From Pedobacter cryoconitis (GTDB taxonomy: Bacteria > Bacteroidota > Bacteroidia > Sphingobacteriales > Sphingobacteriaceae), in NCBI RefSeq assembly GCF_014200605.1, contig NZ_JACHCE010000007.1, forward strand, positions 1 to 64,000: a stretch of 64,000 nt of DNA, written 5' to 3'. Position numbers and translations under genes: made by a program. Below are positions 1 to 6,994 of the stretch, piece by piece (the stretch's first letter is position 1; every line of letters starts with the position of its first letter). The notes under the pieces were generated by a model. It saw only the letters and a program-made list of their open reading frames with translations, ran no database searches and was not told the DNA's origin.

Positions 1-22
1 TAGCATTGCTCTTACCCTAACG

Positions 23-52
23 AGTACCCGAACAGTACCCGGGCAGTACCCG
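23..52. repeat. three 11-bp-period direct repeats (AGTACCCG)
   Basis: The octamer AGTACCCG occurs three times, at 23-30, 34-41 and 45-52, with 3-nt spacers that give an exact 11-bp period. The block is cut by proximity to the window edge, so more copies may lie to the left. Short GTACCCG-type arrays are, from memory, common in front of or at the ends of genes in Sphingobacteriaceae. Their function is unknown to me. Confidence 0.6.
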
Positions 53-90
53 GCCGATATAGATTGATTATTTAGCTATTTTGAATTTAT

Positions 91-207
91 TTACTGACAG
101 CCCGGCCTTGTTTTGCCTGAGTCATTCCCATGCAAATTGAAAGCTTTCAGCGCAACTTCCACAGGCATAAGCGCATCCGTGATAGCAAAGACTTTCTGTT
201 TAGCGTG
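91..207 (-). pseudogene. C-terminal scrap of an unidentified protein
   Basis: The minus strand has 38 codons of protein-like sequence (segments KVFAITDALMPVEVALKAF and LHGNDSGKTRPGCQ) ending in TAA at 91-93. An in-frame TGA at 208-210 blocks it upstream and there is no plausible start. The composition looks like the amphipathic C-terminal helix and tail of an enzyme. A dihydrodipicolinate-synthase-family tail is one possibility, but I cannot confirm it. The plus-strand ORF over the same bases is treated as a shadow. Confidence 0.3.
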
Positions 208-410
208 TCAAAAATTTATCCTTAAAAAAGAGCCTGCTCCACAAGTTTATGACTTGATCCTTCATTCCTGTGTTATGATCTATATAAACAACAGGAAGCC
301 TATCATAAATTGGAGACATCTTTGGGGACCATTAAACTTGGTTATCATACCTAACTGAGATTGTGTAATCCAGATGGTATGTGTAAATTGCAATATAATT
401 TAGGAGCGAT

Positions 411-602
411 ATGAAAAAAGAAACTAAAGACAATCTTAACGAACTTCCAAAAACATGCGTTGCCGAATTATCTGATAATGAGCGTCTAAATAAAGATATA
501 TTTCGCTCTGATTTTGATAAACTTAAACTCTTTACCAAAATGTTACGCACAAATAATCTTTTCAAAAACGAAATAGTTACCTCCACCAGCCTGCTTCAAT
601 AA
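411..602 (+). CDS. small hypothetical protein, probably 3'-truncated
   Basis: A 63-codon frame opens at ATG 411 behind a fair ribosome-binding site (AGGAG about 6 nt upstream, unusual for this AT-rich phylum). The product is charged and helical (segments LNELPKTCVAELSDNE and FDKLKLFTKMLRTNNLF) with no signal peptide or membrane segment. I do not recognise the family. The last codons run into the antisense of the truncated RhuM gene, so its natural C-terminus has probably been replaced at a rearrangement junction near 565-580. The minus-strand ORF at 332-586 is judged antisense noise. Confidence 0.4.
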   Translation: MKKETKDNLNELPKTCVAELSDNERLNKDIFRSDFDKLKLFTKMLRTNNLFKNEIVTSTSLLQ

Positions 603-965
603 TTCGTCATTCATTGTAAATCCTTTCACAATATATTCCTTGAGTCTGGCAGTAGCCCATTGACGGAATTTTGTCCCCTGCAGGCTTTTAACCCGGTAAC
701 CCACAGATATAATTACATCTAAATTATAGTAATTGGTGGGTTTAGTAGAAAAATCGGAAATTCCGATTTTTCTACTAGAATCGTCCTTAATAAGCTCAAA
801 CTCCTTATAGATATTCAGGATATGTTCATTTATTGTTGAACGGGACTTACTGAAAAGTTCAGCCATCTGATCAATTGTAAGCCAAACGCTTTCATCCTCT
901 AAACGGGTTTCTATTTTTGTAGTACCATCTTCAGTTTGATATATAATTATACTTGAATCTTCCAT
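543..965 (-). pseudogene. RhuM-family protein, truncated to its N-terminal third
   Basis: The 140-residue frame starts with the usual N-terminus of RhuM virulence-associated/Fic-neighbour proteins: VWLTIDQMAELF (a helix-turn-helix-like start), then YYNLDVIISVGYRV, FRQWATARLKEY and the loop KQAGGGNYF. In the family this loop continues for roughly 190 more residues to a total of about 330. Here the homology ends at once, followed by the unrelated tail VFEKIICA and a stop. The break coincides with the end of the opposite-strand small gene at 411-602, which suggests a deletion or rearrangement joint rather than a simple point mutation. No Fic or toxin-antitoxin partner lies next to it. Family assignment is strong; the function of RhuM itself is poorly known. 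Confidence 0.75.
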
Positions 966-1461
966 TAACTTACTGTGATAAATGATTTAGCTACTGAGAG
1001 CGAAGCAATTACTTACGTAATAAGCTTTGCCTTTAAAGGCGCATACAAATTTACGCTTAATTGTTTTCATCAAGTTAATATTTTAATGTCTATATCTTTT
1101 GGAGAAAATATTTTATTACCTTTATGATGAAGCATTTGCAGCTAAAGCGTACCAAACAAAAAGTGAGCGATTCGGTGAGTATCAAATCCCAAACACTCCT
1201 CATACTGAATAAACCCTGATTTTCACAAAGGTGTGAATCACAGGCGGGGCACCAGCAAAATAAGACGCTTATAAATTAATCTATACAGTTCGTTATTGAT
1301 TCTGTGACTTTTAAACAGTCACCTATAAAAGAGTTCGACATTGGTACCATAGGGATCACTTCATACCTCAATGCAAATTGAGGCTTTTCCTTAAAAATAT
1401 TAGAACTCAATAGGAGATAGGCTACAGTCACATAAGACCGTCTAATACTGCTTCACTCAGA
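966..1461. other. gene-free stretch with a possible coding scrap at 1087-1212 (+)
   Basis: There is no intact gene here. On the plus strand 1087-1212 is open between two TAA codons and reads like protein (segments YLYDEAFAAKAYQTKSE and GEYQIPNTPHTE) but has no ATG and no recognised family. It is best read as a gene remnant. Just after it a small hairpin (TTCACA, AAGG, TGTGAA) lies near 1215-1232. The remainder shows nothing I can assign. Confidence 0.3.
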
Positions 1462-1920
1462 TTACAATTTTAGTTTCATTCCTTCGTGGCTGGCTTTGAA
1501 ACCCAGTTTCTCGTAGAATCTAATGGCGTTCTTCCGTGTTTTATCGGATGTTAATTGAATGACATGGCAGTTTTTACTTTTCGCTCTCTTTATGCCATAT
1601 TCAATAAGTTTAGTTCCGATGCCCAGGCCTCTGTATTTGGAATTTGTTCTTACAGCTTCGATTTGAGCTCTTAAACCTCCCTGGAAATTAAGATATTGAA
1701 TAAATGTAAGTTGAAATGTACCAACTATTTCCTCATTGACGATGGCAACAGTCAATTCCTGATTAGAATCGGCCATTATATTTTCAAATGCCAAAAGGTA
1801 TTTATCTGAGATAATTTCTGAAACGATTTCCCTTTCATTGCCCAGTGGGTCATCCGCCATCATTTTAATTATATCATGTAGATCTTCCTTGTTTGCCAAC
1901 CGAAATGTTATAGTATTCAA
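1462..1920 (-). CDS. GNAT family N-acetyltransferase
   Basis: A 152-residue protein with a complete GNAT fold. The acetyl-CoA pyrophosphate loop is YRGLGIGTKLIEYG (the R/Q-x-x-G-x-G/A motif) at about residues 95-110, preceded by the beta-bulge strand RAQIEAV and followed by the C-terminal NAIRFYEKLGF motif. It would transfer an acetyl group from acetyl-CoA to an amine; the acceptor cannot be told from sequence. The first codon is TTG at 1920, since the next in-frame ATG lies inside the conserved domain. A Bacteroidetes-type -7 element a few bases upstream supports the TTG start with a very short leader. It stands alone, without operon partners. Confidence 0.8.
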   Translation of the reverse strand: MNTITFRLANKEDLHDIIKMMADDPLGNEREIVSEIISDKYLLAFENIMADSNQELTVAIVNEEIVGTFQLTFIQYLNFQGGLRAQIEAVRTNSKYRGLGIGTKLIEYGIKRAKSKNCHVIQLTSDKTRKNAIRFYEKLGFKASHEGMKLKL

Positions 1921-1933
1921 ATCCGTAATTTGT

Positions 1934-1962
1934 CAAAAATATTTATGTTCCTTATTAGCAAA
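1934..1962 (-). promoter_or_regulatory. Bacteroidetes-type promoter for the GNAT gene
   Basis: On the minus strand TATTTTTG (1934-1941) matches the TAnnTTTG -7 element. A TTTG at 1959-1962 lies 17 bp upstream, slightly shorter than the usual 19-21 bp. It would start transcription only a few bases from the TTG codon at 1920. It is a sequence match only. Confidence 0.4.
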
Positions 1963-2098
1963 TATAAAAACATCAGTATAATAATTTAGCCGAAATCCGT
2001 TATCCAAAAAAACTATTATCAATTTTTACATTATTGAGTTTAGCCTCGGAAGCTATACTATATGACTATATAACAGGTTTAAAGCAATATCTATTGTA

Positions 2099-2230
2099 TT
2101 ATAAGTCTTTAAACCACAGAAAAGATCTTCGCAGCCCTTTTTCATATTCAGATGACAGGTATTCGTGTAAAAGGTCGCGCGCACTAATGAGCTCTAAATA
2201 GCGGGTGTTAATTATCTCTCTGATAACATA
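2099..2230 (-). pseudogene. unidentified coding scrap downstream of the SDR gene
   Basis: In a different frame from the preceding oxidoreductase, the minus strand is open from 2230 to a TAA at 2099-2101. It reads like a natural protein tail (segments RYLELISARDLLHEYL and YEKGLRRSFLWFKDL). There is no start codon, and the frame overlaps the end of the neighbouring gene. I do not recognise it. The surrounding interval 1963-2211 otherwise holds nothing I can assign. Confidence 0.25.
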
Positions 2231-2871
2231 GGCATTTTGTGAATAAAATCCCCGCTGTATAAATTATCAATAAAGAATTTTGCCAGCAGTTTGCGGCTTA
2301 TCCGGAAAGGCTTTGGTGTATGGTCATAAGTTATTGCTAACGTTCCGGTTGTATCGTTCTCATTCAGTCCGGCAGGTCTGGCAATAGTCCAGTTGGTCTT
2401 AGATGCACTAATTAAATCTTCCTGAGCATTATGGTCGGCAAATATAACTTTGAAATTAGTGAGCCTGATCAGTAGTTTCACGTACCATGGCGTATATTTC
2501 CAGGAATTCCCCACGCCAACAGAAGATAAAATTAATAGACGTTTAATCTGATATTCATTCATCACCTGCAACACATTAGTCATGCTTCTTTCAAGAACAC
2601 GCGGAGCATTTATTTTTCGGAAAGAAATGGCTTCCCCTCTGGTTAAAGGGCTTAACAAACTCAGAACTGCATCACAGCCTTCCATAGCTTTGCGGATATC
2701 ATTGATGTCTGTAGGAAGGCCTTTTAAAATGGTTAGTCCATCATGTTTAACATTGATTTTTGATGGATTTCTAGCCAATGCAACCACCTGGCAACCTTTT
2801 TCCAATGCAAATGGTATAGCGTATTTACCAGTTCTACCGGTAGCACCCAATATTAATATTCTTTTTGACAT
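2212..2871 (-). CDS. NAD(P)-binding oxidoreductase, NmrA/atypical SDR-like
   Basis: A 219-residue Rossmann protein. It starts with the glycine-rich dinucleotide loop ILGATGRTGKYAIPFALEKG (GxxGxxG spacing of atypical SDRs), then ARNPSK after beta-2, which suits NADP(H), and GCDAVLSLLSP after beta-4. A segment RLLILSSVGVGNSWKYTPWY carries the usual Ser region. There is no classical YxxxK pair in the expected place, consistent with NmrA/NAD-dependent epimerase-like members. Length is normal for this family (about 210-220). It lies 8 bp downstream of the SDR gene ending at 2880 on the same strand, so the two are probably co-transcribed. The substrate is unknown. Confidence 0.75.
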   Translation of the reverse strand: MSKRILILGATGRTGKYAIPFALEKGCQVVALARNPSKINVKHDGLTILKGLPTDINDIRKAMEGCDAVLSLLSPLTRGEAISFRKINAPRVLERSMTNVLQVMNEYQIKRLLILSSVGVGNSWKYTPWYVKLLIRLTNFKVIFADHNAQEDLISASKTNWTIARPAGLNENDTTGTLAITYDHTPKPFRISRKLLAKFFIDNLYSGDFIHKMPMLSER

Positions 2872-2879
2872 AGTCTTTT

Positions 2880-3710
2880 CTATAAATTCAAATGTCCGAG
2901 CTTTATGCTCTCATCCCAAAGCTTTGATGCAACATCGGCAGCCAGGTTTATTTTTTCTTTAGTGGCTGGCCTTGCAACCTTTGGATAAAAGTACCCTGAG
3001 TGCTGATCATTGGTTTCTACAAGTGCCATTACATTTACAATGGCTTTTTCAATACTGTTACTAACAATTGGGCCCAGAATAAGGAATACAAGCTTCATGG
3101 CGCCTTTTACATTTCTGTCGATACCAGTTTTTACAACTCCGGCATTCACAACATTTATAGCTAAAGAACTGCCATATCGTTTACTAAACTCCTGAACATG
3201 CATATGAATAGCGAGCATGTTTTGCCCAATGCTTTTCATAAGAGAGTAATTCGTTTTCATGTGCAGATCATCAAAGTTGATAACTGCCTGGTTCCTAAGC
3301 GGGCCACCAACAATAATTATCTTTCCTTGCCCGCTTTTCAATTCATCCAATAGGAGATAATCCAGCATGAATTTACAAAAGTAGTTTACAGCAAAACTCT
3401 CATATAACCCATCTTTCGTCTCCCGTCTTTCAGAATTGAGTGTGCCCGTAGCTTGAATCAATATATCAATTTTATTTGTCAATTTTTTGATAGCTATAGC
3501 AAGGTCTTTCATTCCTGCGATAGAAGAAACATCGGCAGCAATAAATCTTGCAGTAGTGCCATTAATTTTTGAAAGTTCTTCAGCGATCTGCTGACCTTTA
3601 ACAGTATCACGCCCTTGAAATATAATATCGTTCCCCTGTTTAGCCAGTGCTATGGCAATAGCATATCCAATGCCACCAGTTCCACCAGTAATCACAATTG
3701 TTTTGTTCAT
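2880..3710 (-). CDS. short-chain dehydrogenase/reductase, retinol-dehydrogenase-like
   Basis: Starting at ATG 3710 gives 276 residues opening directly with the coenzyme fold: TGGTGGIGYAIAIALAKQG (TGxxxGIG motif), then an FQGRD segment that suggests NADP(H). The classical active-site region is altered: after IIIVGG there is no clean YxxxK, though NYSLMKSIGQN contains Y-x-x-x-K (Y-S-L-M-K) at about residue 153. NAGVVKTGIDR is the usual post-catalytic NxGxxxT segment. An upstream extension to 3806 is possible but adds a hydrophobic leader that overlaps the AraC gene end, so I prefer 3710. It probably forms a two-gene unit with the NmrA-like gene. The preceding AraC regulator may control the pair. 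Confidence 0.75.
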   Translation of the reverse strand: MNKTIVITGGTGGIGYAIAIALAKQGNDIIFQGRDTVKGQQIAEELSKINGTTARFIAADVSSIAGMKDLAIAIKKLTNKIDILIQATGTLNSERRETKDGLYESFAVNYFCKFMLDYLLLDELKSGQGKIIIVGGPLRNQAVINFDDLHMKTNYSLMKSIGQNMLAIHMHVQEFSKRYGSSLAINVVNAGVVKTGIDRNVKGAMKLVFLILGPIVSNSIEKAIVNVMALVETNDQHSGYFYPKVARPATKEKINLAADVASKLWDESIKLGHLNL

Positions 3711-3807
3711 CCGATAAAGGTAGACCTTACTCAGTGCGATAAATAGCCAGTACAGGTTAAAGAATGGCCCGATCGGGTAATAAAGTTTGATGTGGCAAGT
3801 AACCAAA

Positions 3808-4734
3808 CTACCTTTTATAAGCCTGAGAAAACTTACTCAGATTGCTATAACCTATTTTTAAACCTATCTCTCCAATAGTAAATTTCCGTCCTTCTATTAA
3901 ATTCCGTGCATACTCCAGGCGGTGATACTGATAGAATTCAAAAACAGGCATGCCGAAAACTGAATGGAACAAGGTTTTTAGTTTAGAAGCACTCATTCCG
4001 GCTTGTTTTGCTAAAACACCTATCGTTGGATAATTCATGTCATCCATATCAAGCAATTGTTCCCTTATCCTAAAAACAGCTTCGACATCACTCTGATGTT
4101 TAAATGCAGATAAATTTGAATTAGCCTGTATATCAAAAGCTGAAAAAAGATGACTTAGTATATCATAGGCAATTGCCTTCATTCGTAAATTGAGCGGGCC
4201 TGCATCTATTTTAAGGGTAAACATATTTAGTGCGGATTGTAAAATCGCAGGTTTAATATGCTCGAACTTAAAAAGCGGGAGCTCAAATAATCGCTTGTCA
4301 GAAAATATGGAATCAGCATCGAATGTTTTTTTGAGCCAATCAGCATGTATTATAAATGAAACTATTTTAAATCGTTGCCGGATCTTGAATAATGACTTTA
4401 ATTCTACGTGAAAGTTATATAAAAGAACGCCTGGAGTTGAAATTTGATAATACTCTAAATCGTATTTTACCATAGTATCCAAATGGCAATCTGGCAGGTA
4501 TAGTTTAATGAACAGGTAGTCCGGAGGAATGTTTAGTTCCAACTTCGAAATACTTGAATTTGATTTTATCTCGGTTAAAGCCATGATCAGGCCTTCTTCC
4601 AGAACAAATATTCTGATTGATCCTTCATCCGCAGAACCGTTCAGGATTAAGCTGTTATTTTCAACAATACCACCAGTTTGCGCAGCGATATCTGTCAAAT
4701 ATTGAATGGGATCAACTCCTTGAGAATAAATCAT
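3808..4734 (-). CDS. AraC-family regulator, C-terminus cut by an in-frame amber codon
   Basis: The chosen ATG is at 4734; a TTG at 4740 is an alternative. The N-terminal 200 residues form a divergent sensor domain of the Bacteroidetes AraC type. The C-terminal AraC HTH pair begins around residue 225: helix pair one is PTIGVLAKQAGMSASKLK, then FHSVFGMPVFEFYQYHRLEYA, then GEIGLKIGYSNLSKFSQAYKR. A TAG at 3808-3810 stops translation there. Beyond it the same frame continues FGYLPHQTLLPDR to a TAA at 3757-3759, which restores the family's final F-G-x-x-P-x-x motif and matches the paralogue at 5606-6601. The visible protein therefore lacks only the last helix. It may be inactive, suppressed or a sequencing error. 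It lies upstream of two oxidoreductase genes on the same strand. Confidence 0.8.
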   Translation of the reverse strand: MIYSQGVDPIQYLTDIAAQTGGIVENNSLILNGSADEGSIRIFVLEEGLIMALTEIKSNSSISKLELNIPPDYLFIKLYLPDCHLDTMVKYDLEYYQISTPGVLLYNFHVELKSLFKIRQRFKIVSFIIHADWLKKTFDADSIFSDKRLFELPLFKFEHIKPAILQSALNMFTLKIDAGPLNLRMKAIAYDILSHLFSAFDIQANSNLSAFKHQSDVEAVFRIREQLLDMDDMNYPTIGVLAKQAGMSASKLKTLFHSVFGMPVFEFYQYHRLEYARNLIEGRKFTIGEIGLKIGYSNLSKFSQAYKR

Positions 4735-4750
4735 AATCAAAGGTACATTA

Positions 4751-5124
4751 TTATAAAAAAAGGTTTAGACCAAAACGTATACCCCCTGCAAAAAATCCAA
4801 CACCTCTTGGTAACTCACTGACTTCAGAAAATATTTTAGACATTAAAGTATTCGTCTGCGCTGTTTGTCCAGGCATTTTGATAGCTATTGTGCAATCTTT
4901 TCAAGCACTTCCGATCGTAAATTTTTATCTTTTCTCCATGAAGTTTCCAGGAATGCATGCTTTACAGCAAATATACATGCACCGGCCTCCATTAAACCAC
5001 CTTTTGCATACTGTCCTATGATTTTACAGGTGGCAGGATTTATAGAATCCGGAATTTTCCGGTTTGAACCCATTCGCCGTTAATCCAGTGACTGTCAATA
5101 TGCTCTTTATTTGTTGTTATTCAT
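4751..5124 (-). pseudogene. decayed aldehyde dehydrogenase (ALDH superfamily)
   Basis: Fragments of one ALDH appear in order on the minus strand but in three frames. The ATG at 5124 reads MNNNK then hits TAA. Shifting frame gives HIDSHWINGEWV. A second shift gives SNRKIPDSINPATCKIIGQ and LETSWRKDKNLRSEVLEKIAQ, ended by TAG near 4886. A third frame then gives MPGQTAQTNTLMSKIF and SEVSELPRGVGFFAGG, which belong to the region about 100 residues further on in an intact ALDH. So there are at least two frameshifts and an internal deletion. The catalytic Cys and Glu regions are missing. The usual NPATG motif has Cys for Gly. It sits between the AraC gene and doxX-like gene. Confidence 0.8.
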
Positions 5125-5137
5125 AATTAACCCTGAT

Positions 5138-5563
5138 TTAAACCAGCCATTTGCTGGTTAGTGTTGCGATTCTATATTTTCCTGGCCCAATGAATAAGAT
5201 CGCTATTGCAGCGAAAAGGTAAAGGAAATTCAGTTCTCCGTTCAAACCGCCCATCTGATTGAATTCAAATGAAGAAAAGCCCATGGCCAGGTAAATAGTC
5301 ATCAGCATCATAAATACAATCAGTGTTGATGAAATACGCGTGAAAATGCCCAGAAGTAAGAATACCGGTGCAATAATTTCTGCAAAAGGAACACCAATCC
5401 AAAAGAAAGCCGGAAGTCCTTTGGCTGTTAAAAGATGAATAACCCCATCAAAACCATGAACTAATTTGTGATAACCATGAAGGATCAGAAGTCCTCCGAG
5501 TGATAACCTAAGTGAAAATTTTCCTAAATCAGAATTTAAATGCATAACCTTATTTTTAGTCAT
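5138..5563 (-). CDS. DoxX family integral membrane protein
   Basis: 141 residues from ATG 5563 (the codon before it is a TTG). The DoxX pattern is clear: an N-terminal segment LRLSLGGLLILHGYHKL (helix one with the characteristic R and G-x-x-x-x-x-HG), then GLPAFFWIGVPFAEIIAPVFLLLGIFTR, and two further hydrophobic helices, about four in all. DoxX proteins are small inner-membrane proteins linked in other bacteria to thiol/oxidative stress or quinone-associated redox partners; the role here is not shown. It is the next same-strand gene after the AraC regulator ending at 5606, 42 bp away, and may be that regulator's target. Confidence 0.85.
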   Translation of the reverse strand: MTKNKVMHLNSDLGKFSLRLSLGGLLILHGYHKLVHGFDGVIHLLTAKGLPAFFWIGVPFAEIIAPVFLLLGIFTRISSTLIVFMMLMTIYLAMGFSSFEFNQMGGLNGELNFLYLFAAIAILFIGPGKYRIATLTSKWLV

Positions 5564-5605
5564 CAAATCTCTCTAATGCTAAAAACTAAAAACAGCTATT
5601 GAAGA

Positions 5606-6601
5606 CTAATAAATAGTCCTATCCGACAAACTGTATTTCTTAGGTTTTATGCCGTGATACTTTTCAAATAATCTGCTAAAGTGACTCAGGTTAGAAAAAC
5701 CCAATTGATAGCCTGTCTGAGATACTGATAATCTGCGCTGTTTTAACAGGAAAGCAGCTTGTTCCATTCTTGCTTTTTGGTAATAATTGTATATACTGTC
5801 GCCGAATACCTGTTTAAAAAGACTTTTCATTTTTGTTTCACTCATTCCGGATCGTTCTGACAGATCGGGTAAATGGGGATTCAAACTTAAATCTGCAAGA
5901 ATTGATGTTCTGATCATAAAAAGCTGATCAATATCTGCCTGGTTAATCTGATTGTGACGAATAGCTTCCCGCTGGAGTAACTTTTCAAATAGAAAAAAAA
6001 CAATTTCGGATGCTTTATGACGATAAAATAGGTTTTTTAATTTGCTGTCCTGTTCATATTCCGTTAACCCTTTCAGCGTTTTTTGTATATCCAGCGTCAT
6101 GCTTTCATAATATAAAAAACCTGAATTTTTATTTAAAATATGCTGAACAATACCGCCTGGTTCCAGGATGCTTAATAAAGAATTGAGGCTAGACTTTTCA
6201 ATATTGATCACTGCGAAGCAAATTTCCGTATTTGCAGGAAAACGAATCAATGAAGCCAGATCACTCGAGGCGATCTGAATAGCTGAGGCATTATTCCGGG
6301 AGAATTCGATCTCATTATTTCCATTTGATAACAAACTGACAGGAGTGTCATTATTATTAAAAATAATGGTCAGCATATCATTAGGCGTCTCTGAACCTAA
6401 CCGTTTAAGGATAAAATCCTGATTGAGTTTATACTGATGTATAATTAATTTAAAATTTGGTTCCAGGTGTATTCTTTTGATACTGCCCCGGCCAAAAACT
6501 TCTGGTATTTTCAGCTCATTATTCTCAATCTTAACTGCAAATTTCCCGGCGAAACTAGTTAAGAAATCGAAAGAATCATTGACAGTGAATTCAAAATACA
6601 T
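5606..6601 (-). CDS. AraC-family transcriptional regulator
   Basis: 331 residues from ATG 6601. The N-terminal 215 residues are a divergent ligand/sensor domain of the type seen in Bacteroidetes AraC proteins, with no transmembrane segment. The DNA-binding half is complete: HLPDLSERSGMSETKMKSLFKQVFG is the first HTH, followed by NYYQKARMEQAAFLL, then VSQTGYQLGFSNLSHFSRLFEK as the second HTH and the terminal YHGIKPKKYS signature. It is paralogous to the amber-interrupted regulator at 3808-4734, whose C-terminus can be judged against it. It is probably an activator or repressor of the downstream DoxX gene; this is inferred from position only. Confidence 0.85.
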   Translation of the reverse strand: MYFEFTVNDSFDFLTSFAGKFAVKIENNELKIPEVFGRGSIKRIHLEPNFKLIIHQYKLNQDFILKRLGSETPNDMLTIIFNNNDTPVSLLSNGNNEIEFSRNNASAIQIASSDLASLIRFPANTEICFAVINIEKSSLNSLLSILEPGGIVQHILNKNSGFLYYESMTLDIQKTLKGLTEYEQDSKLKNLFYRHKASEIVFFLFEKLLQREAIRHNQINQADIDQLFMIRTSILADLSLNPHLPDLSERSGMSETKMKSLFKQVFGDSIYNYYQKARMEQAAFLLKQRRLSVSQTGYQLGFSNLSHFSRLFEKYHGIKPKKYSLSDRTIY

Positions 6602-6640
6602 GAGTGATTTGTTTTATGCTGATCTATTGCGTCGAATTTA

Positions 6641-6994
6641 CTAACCTTTGATGTGCATCAAAATTGCGGACCAATGGCAGTCCTGCCAGTCAGTAAACAT
6701 ATGAAAGAGTAATCCAACTGCAATGATCCTGGTTTTAGGGAACAGCAGTAATATAAAATAAAATGCAATTGCATAATAAGAATGTAGTGGATGGTAACCT
6801 ATACTGCATCTTCCCGGGTCGAAAATTGGTGTTGCCAATAAATGATCAGCATCTACCAGCATCGTACAGACCATAATGAGCCATGCCTGCTTCCAGTTTT
6901 TTCTGAAAAATATAAATGCAATAGCTCCAGGTACCAAAAAATGGAAGCTGTAGTGAACAATGGGCTGTAAAATCTTAATAAAGTTATCGGACAT
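6641..6994 (-). CDS. small membrane protein, DUF6122-like
   Basis: 117 residues from ATG 6994. There are three to four hydrophobic segments and conserved polar residues inside the membrane region: HYSFHFLVPG near the start, LVDADHLLATPIFDPGRCSIGYHPLHSY in the middle and LLFHMFTDWQDC near the end. The regular His/Asp spacing (D-A-D-H, H-P-L-H, H-M-F-T-D) recalls membrane metal-dependent hydrolases of the YdjM/LexA-regulated type, and from memory this family is DUF6122, found almost only in Bacteroidetes. The start overlaps the end of the upstream CoiA-like gene by 11 nt, so the two are one transcript. Enzymatic activity is inference. Confidence 0.6.
   Translation of the reverse strand: MSDNFIKILQPIVHYSFHFLVPGAIAFIFFRKNWKQAWLIMVCTMLVDADHLLATPIFDPGRCSIGYHPLHSYYAIAFYFILLLFPKTRIIAVGLLFHMFTDWQDCHWSAILMHIKG

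Noticed and set aside
23..52. CRISPR array at the left edge
   Set aside because: Repeats are 8 bp with 3-bp spacers; CRISPR repeats are 23-47 bp with unique spacers of similar size, and there are no cas genes.
113..358. 81-codon plus-strand open frame near the left edge
   Set aside because: Composition is not protein-like, and the opposite strand of the same bases carries a better coding scrap (91-207).
332..586. 84-codon minus-strand frame over the small hypothetical gene
   Set aside because: No ribosome-binding site or family pattern; the plus-strand frame at 411 has both a better start signal and composition.
543..965. Functional defence or toxin-antitoxin system around RhuM
   Set aside because: The gene has lost over half its length and has no partner, so no working system can be claimed.
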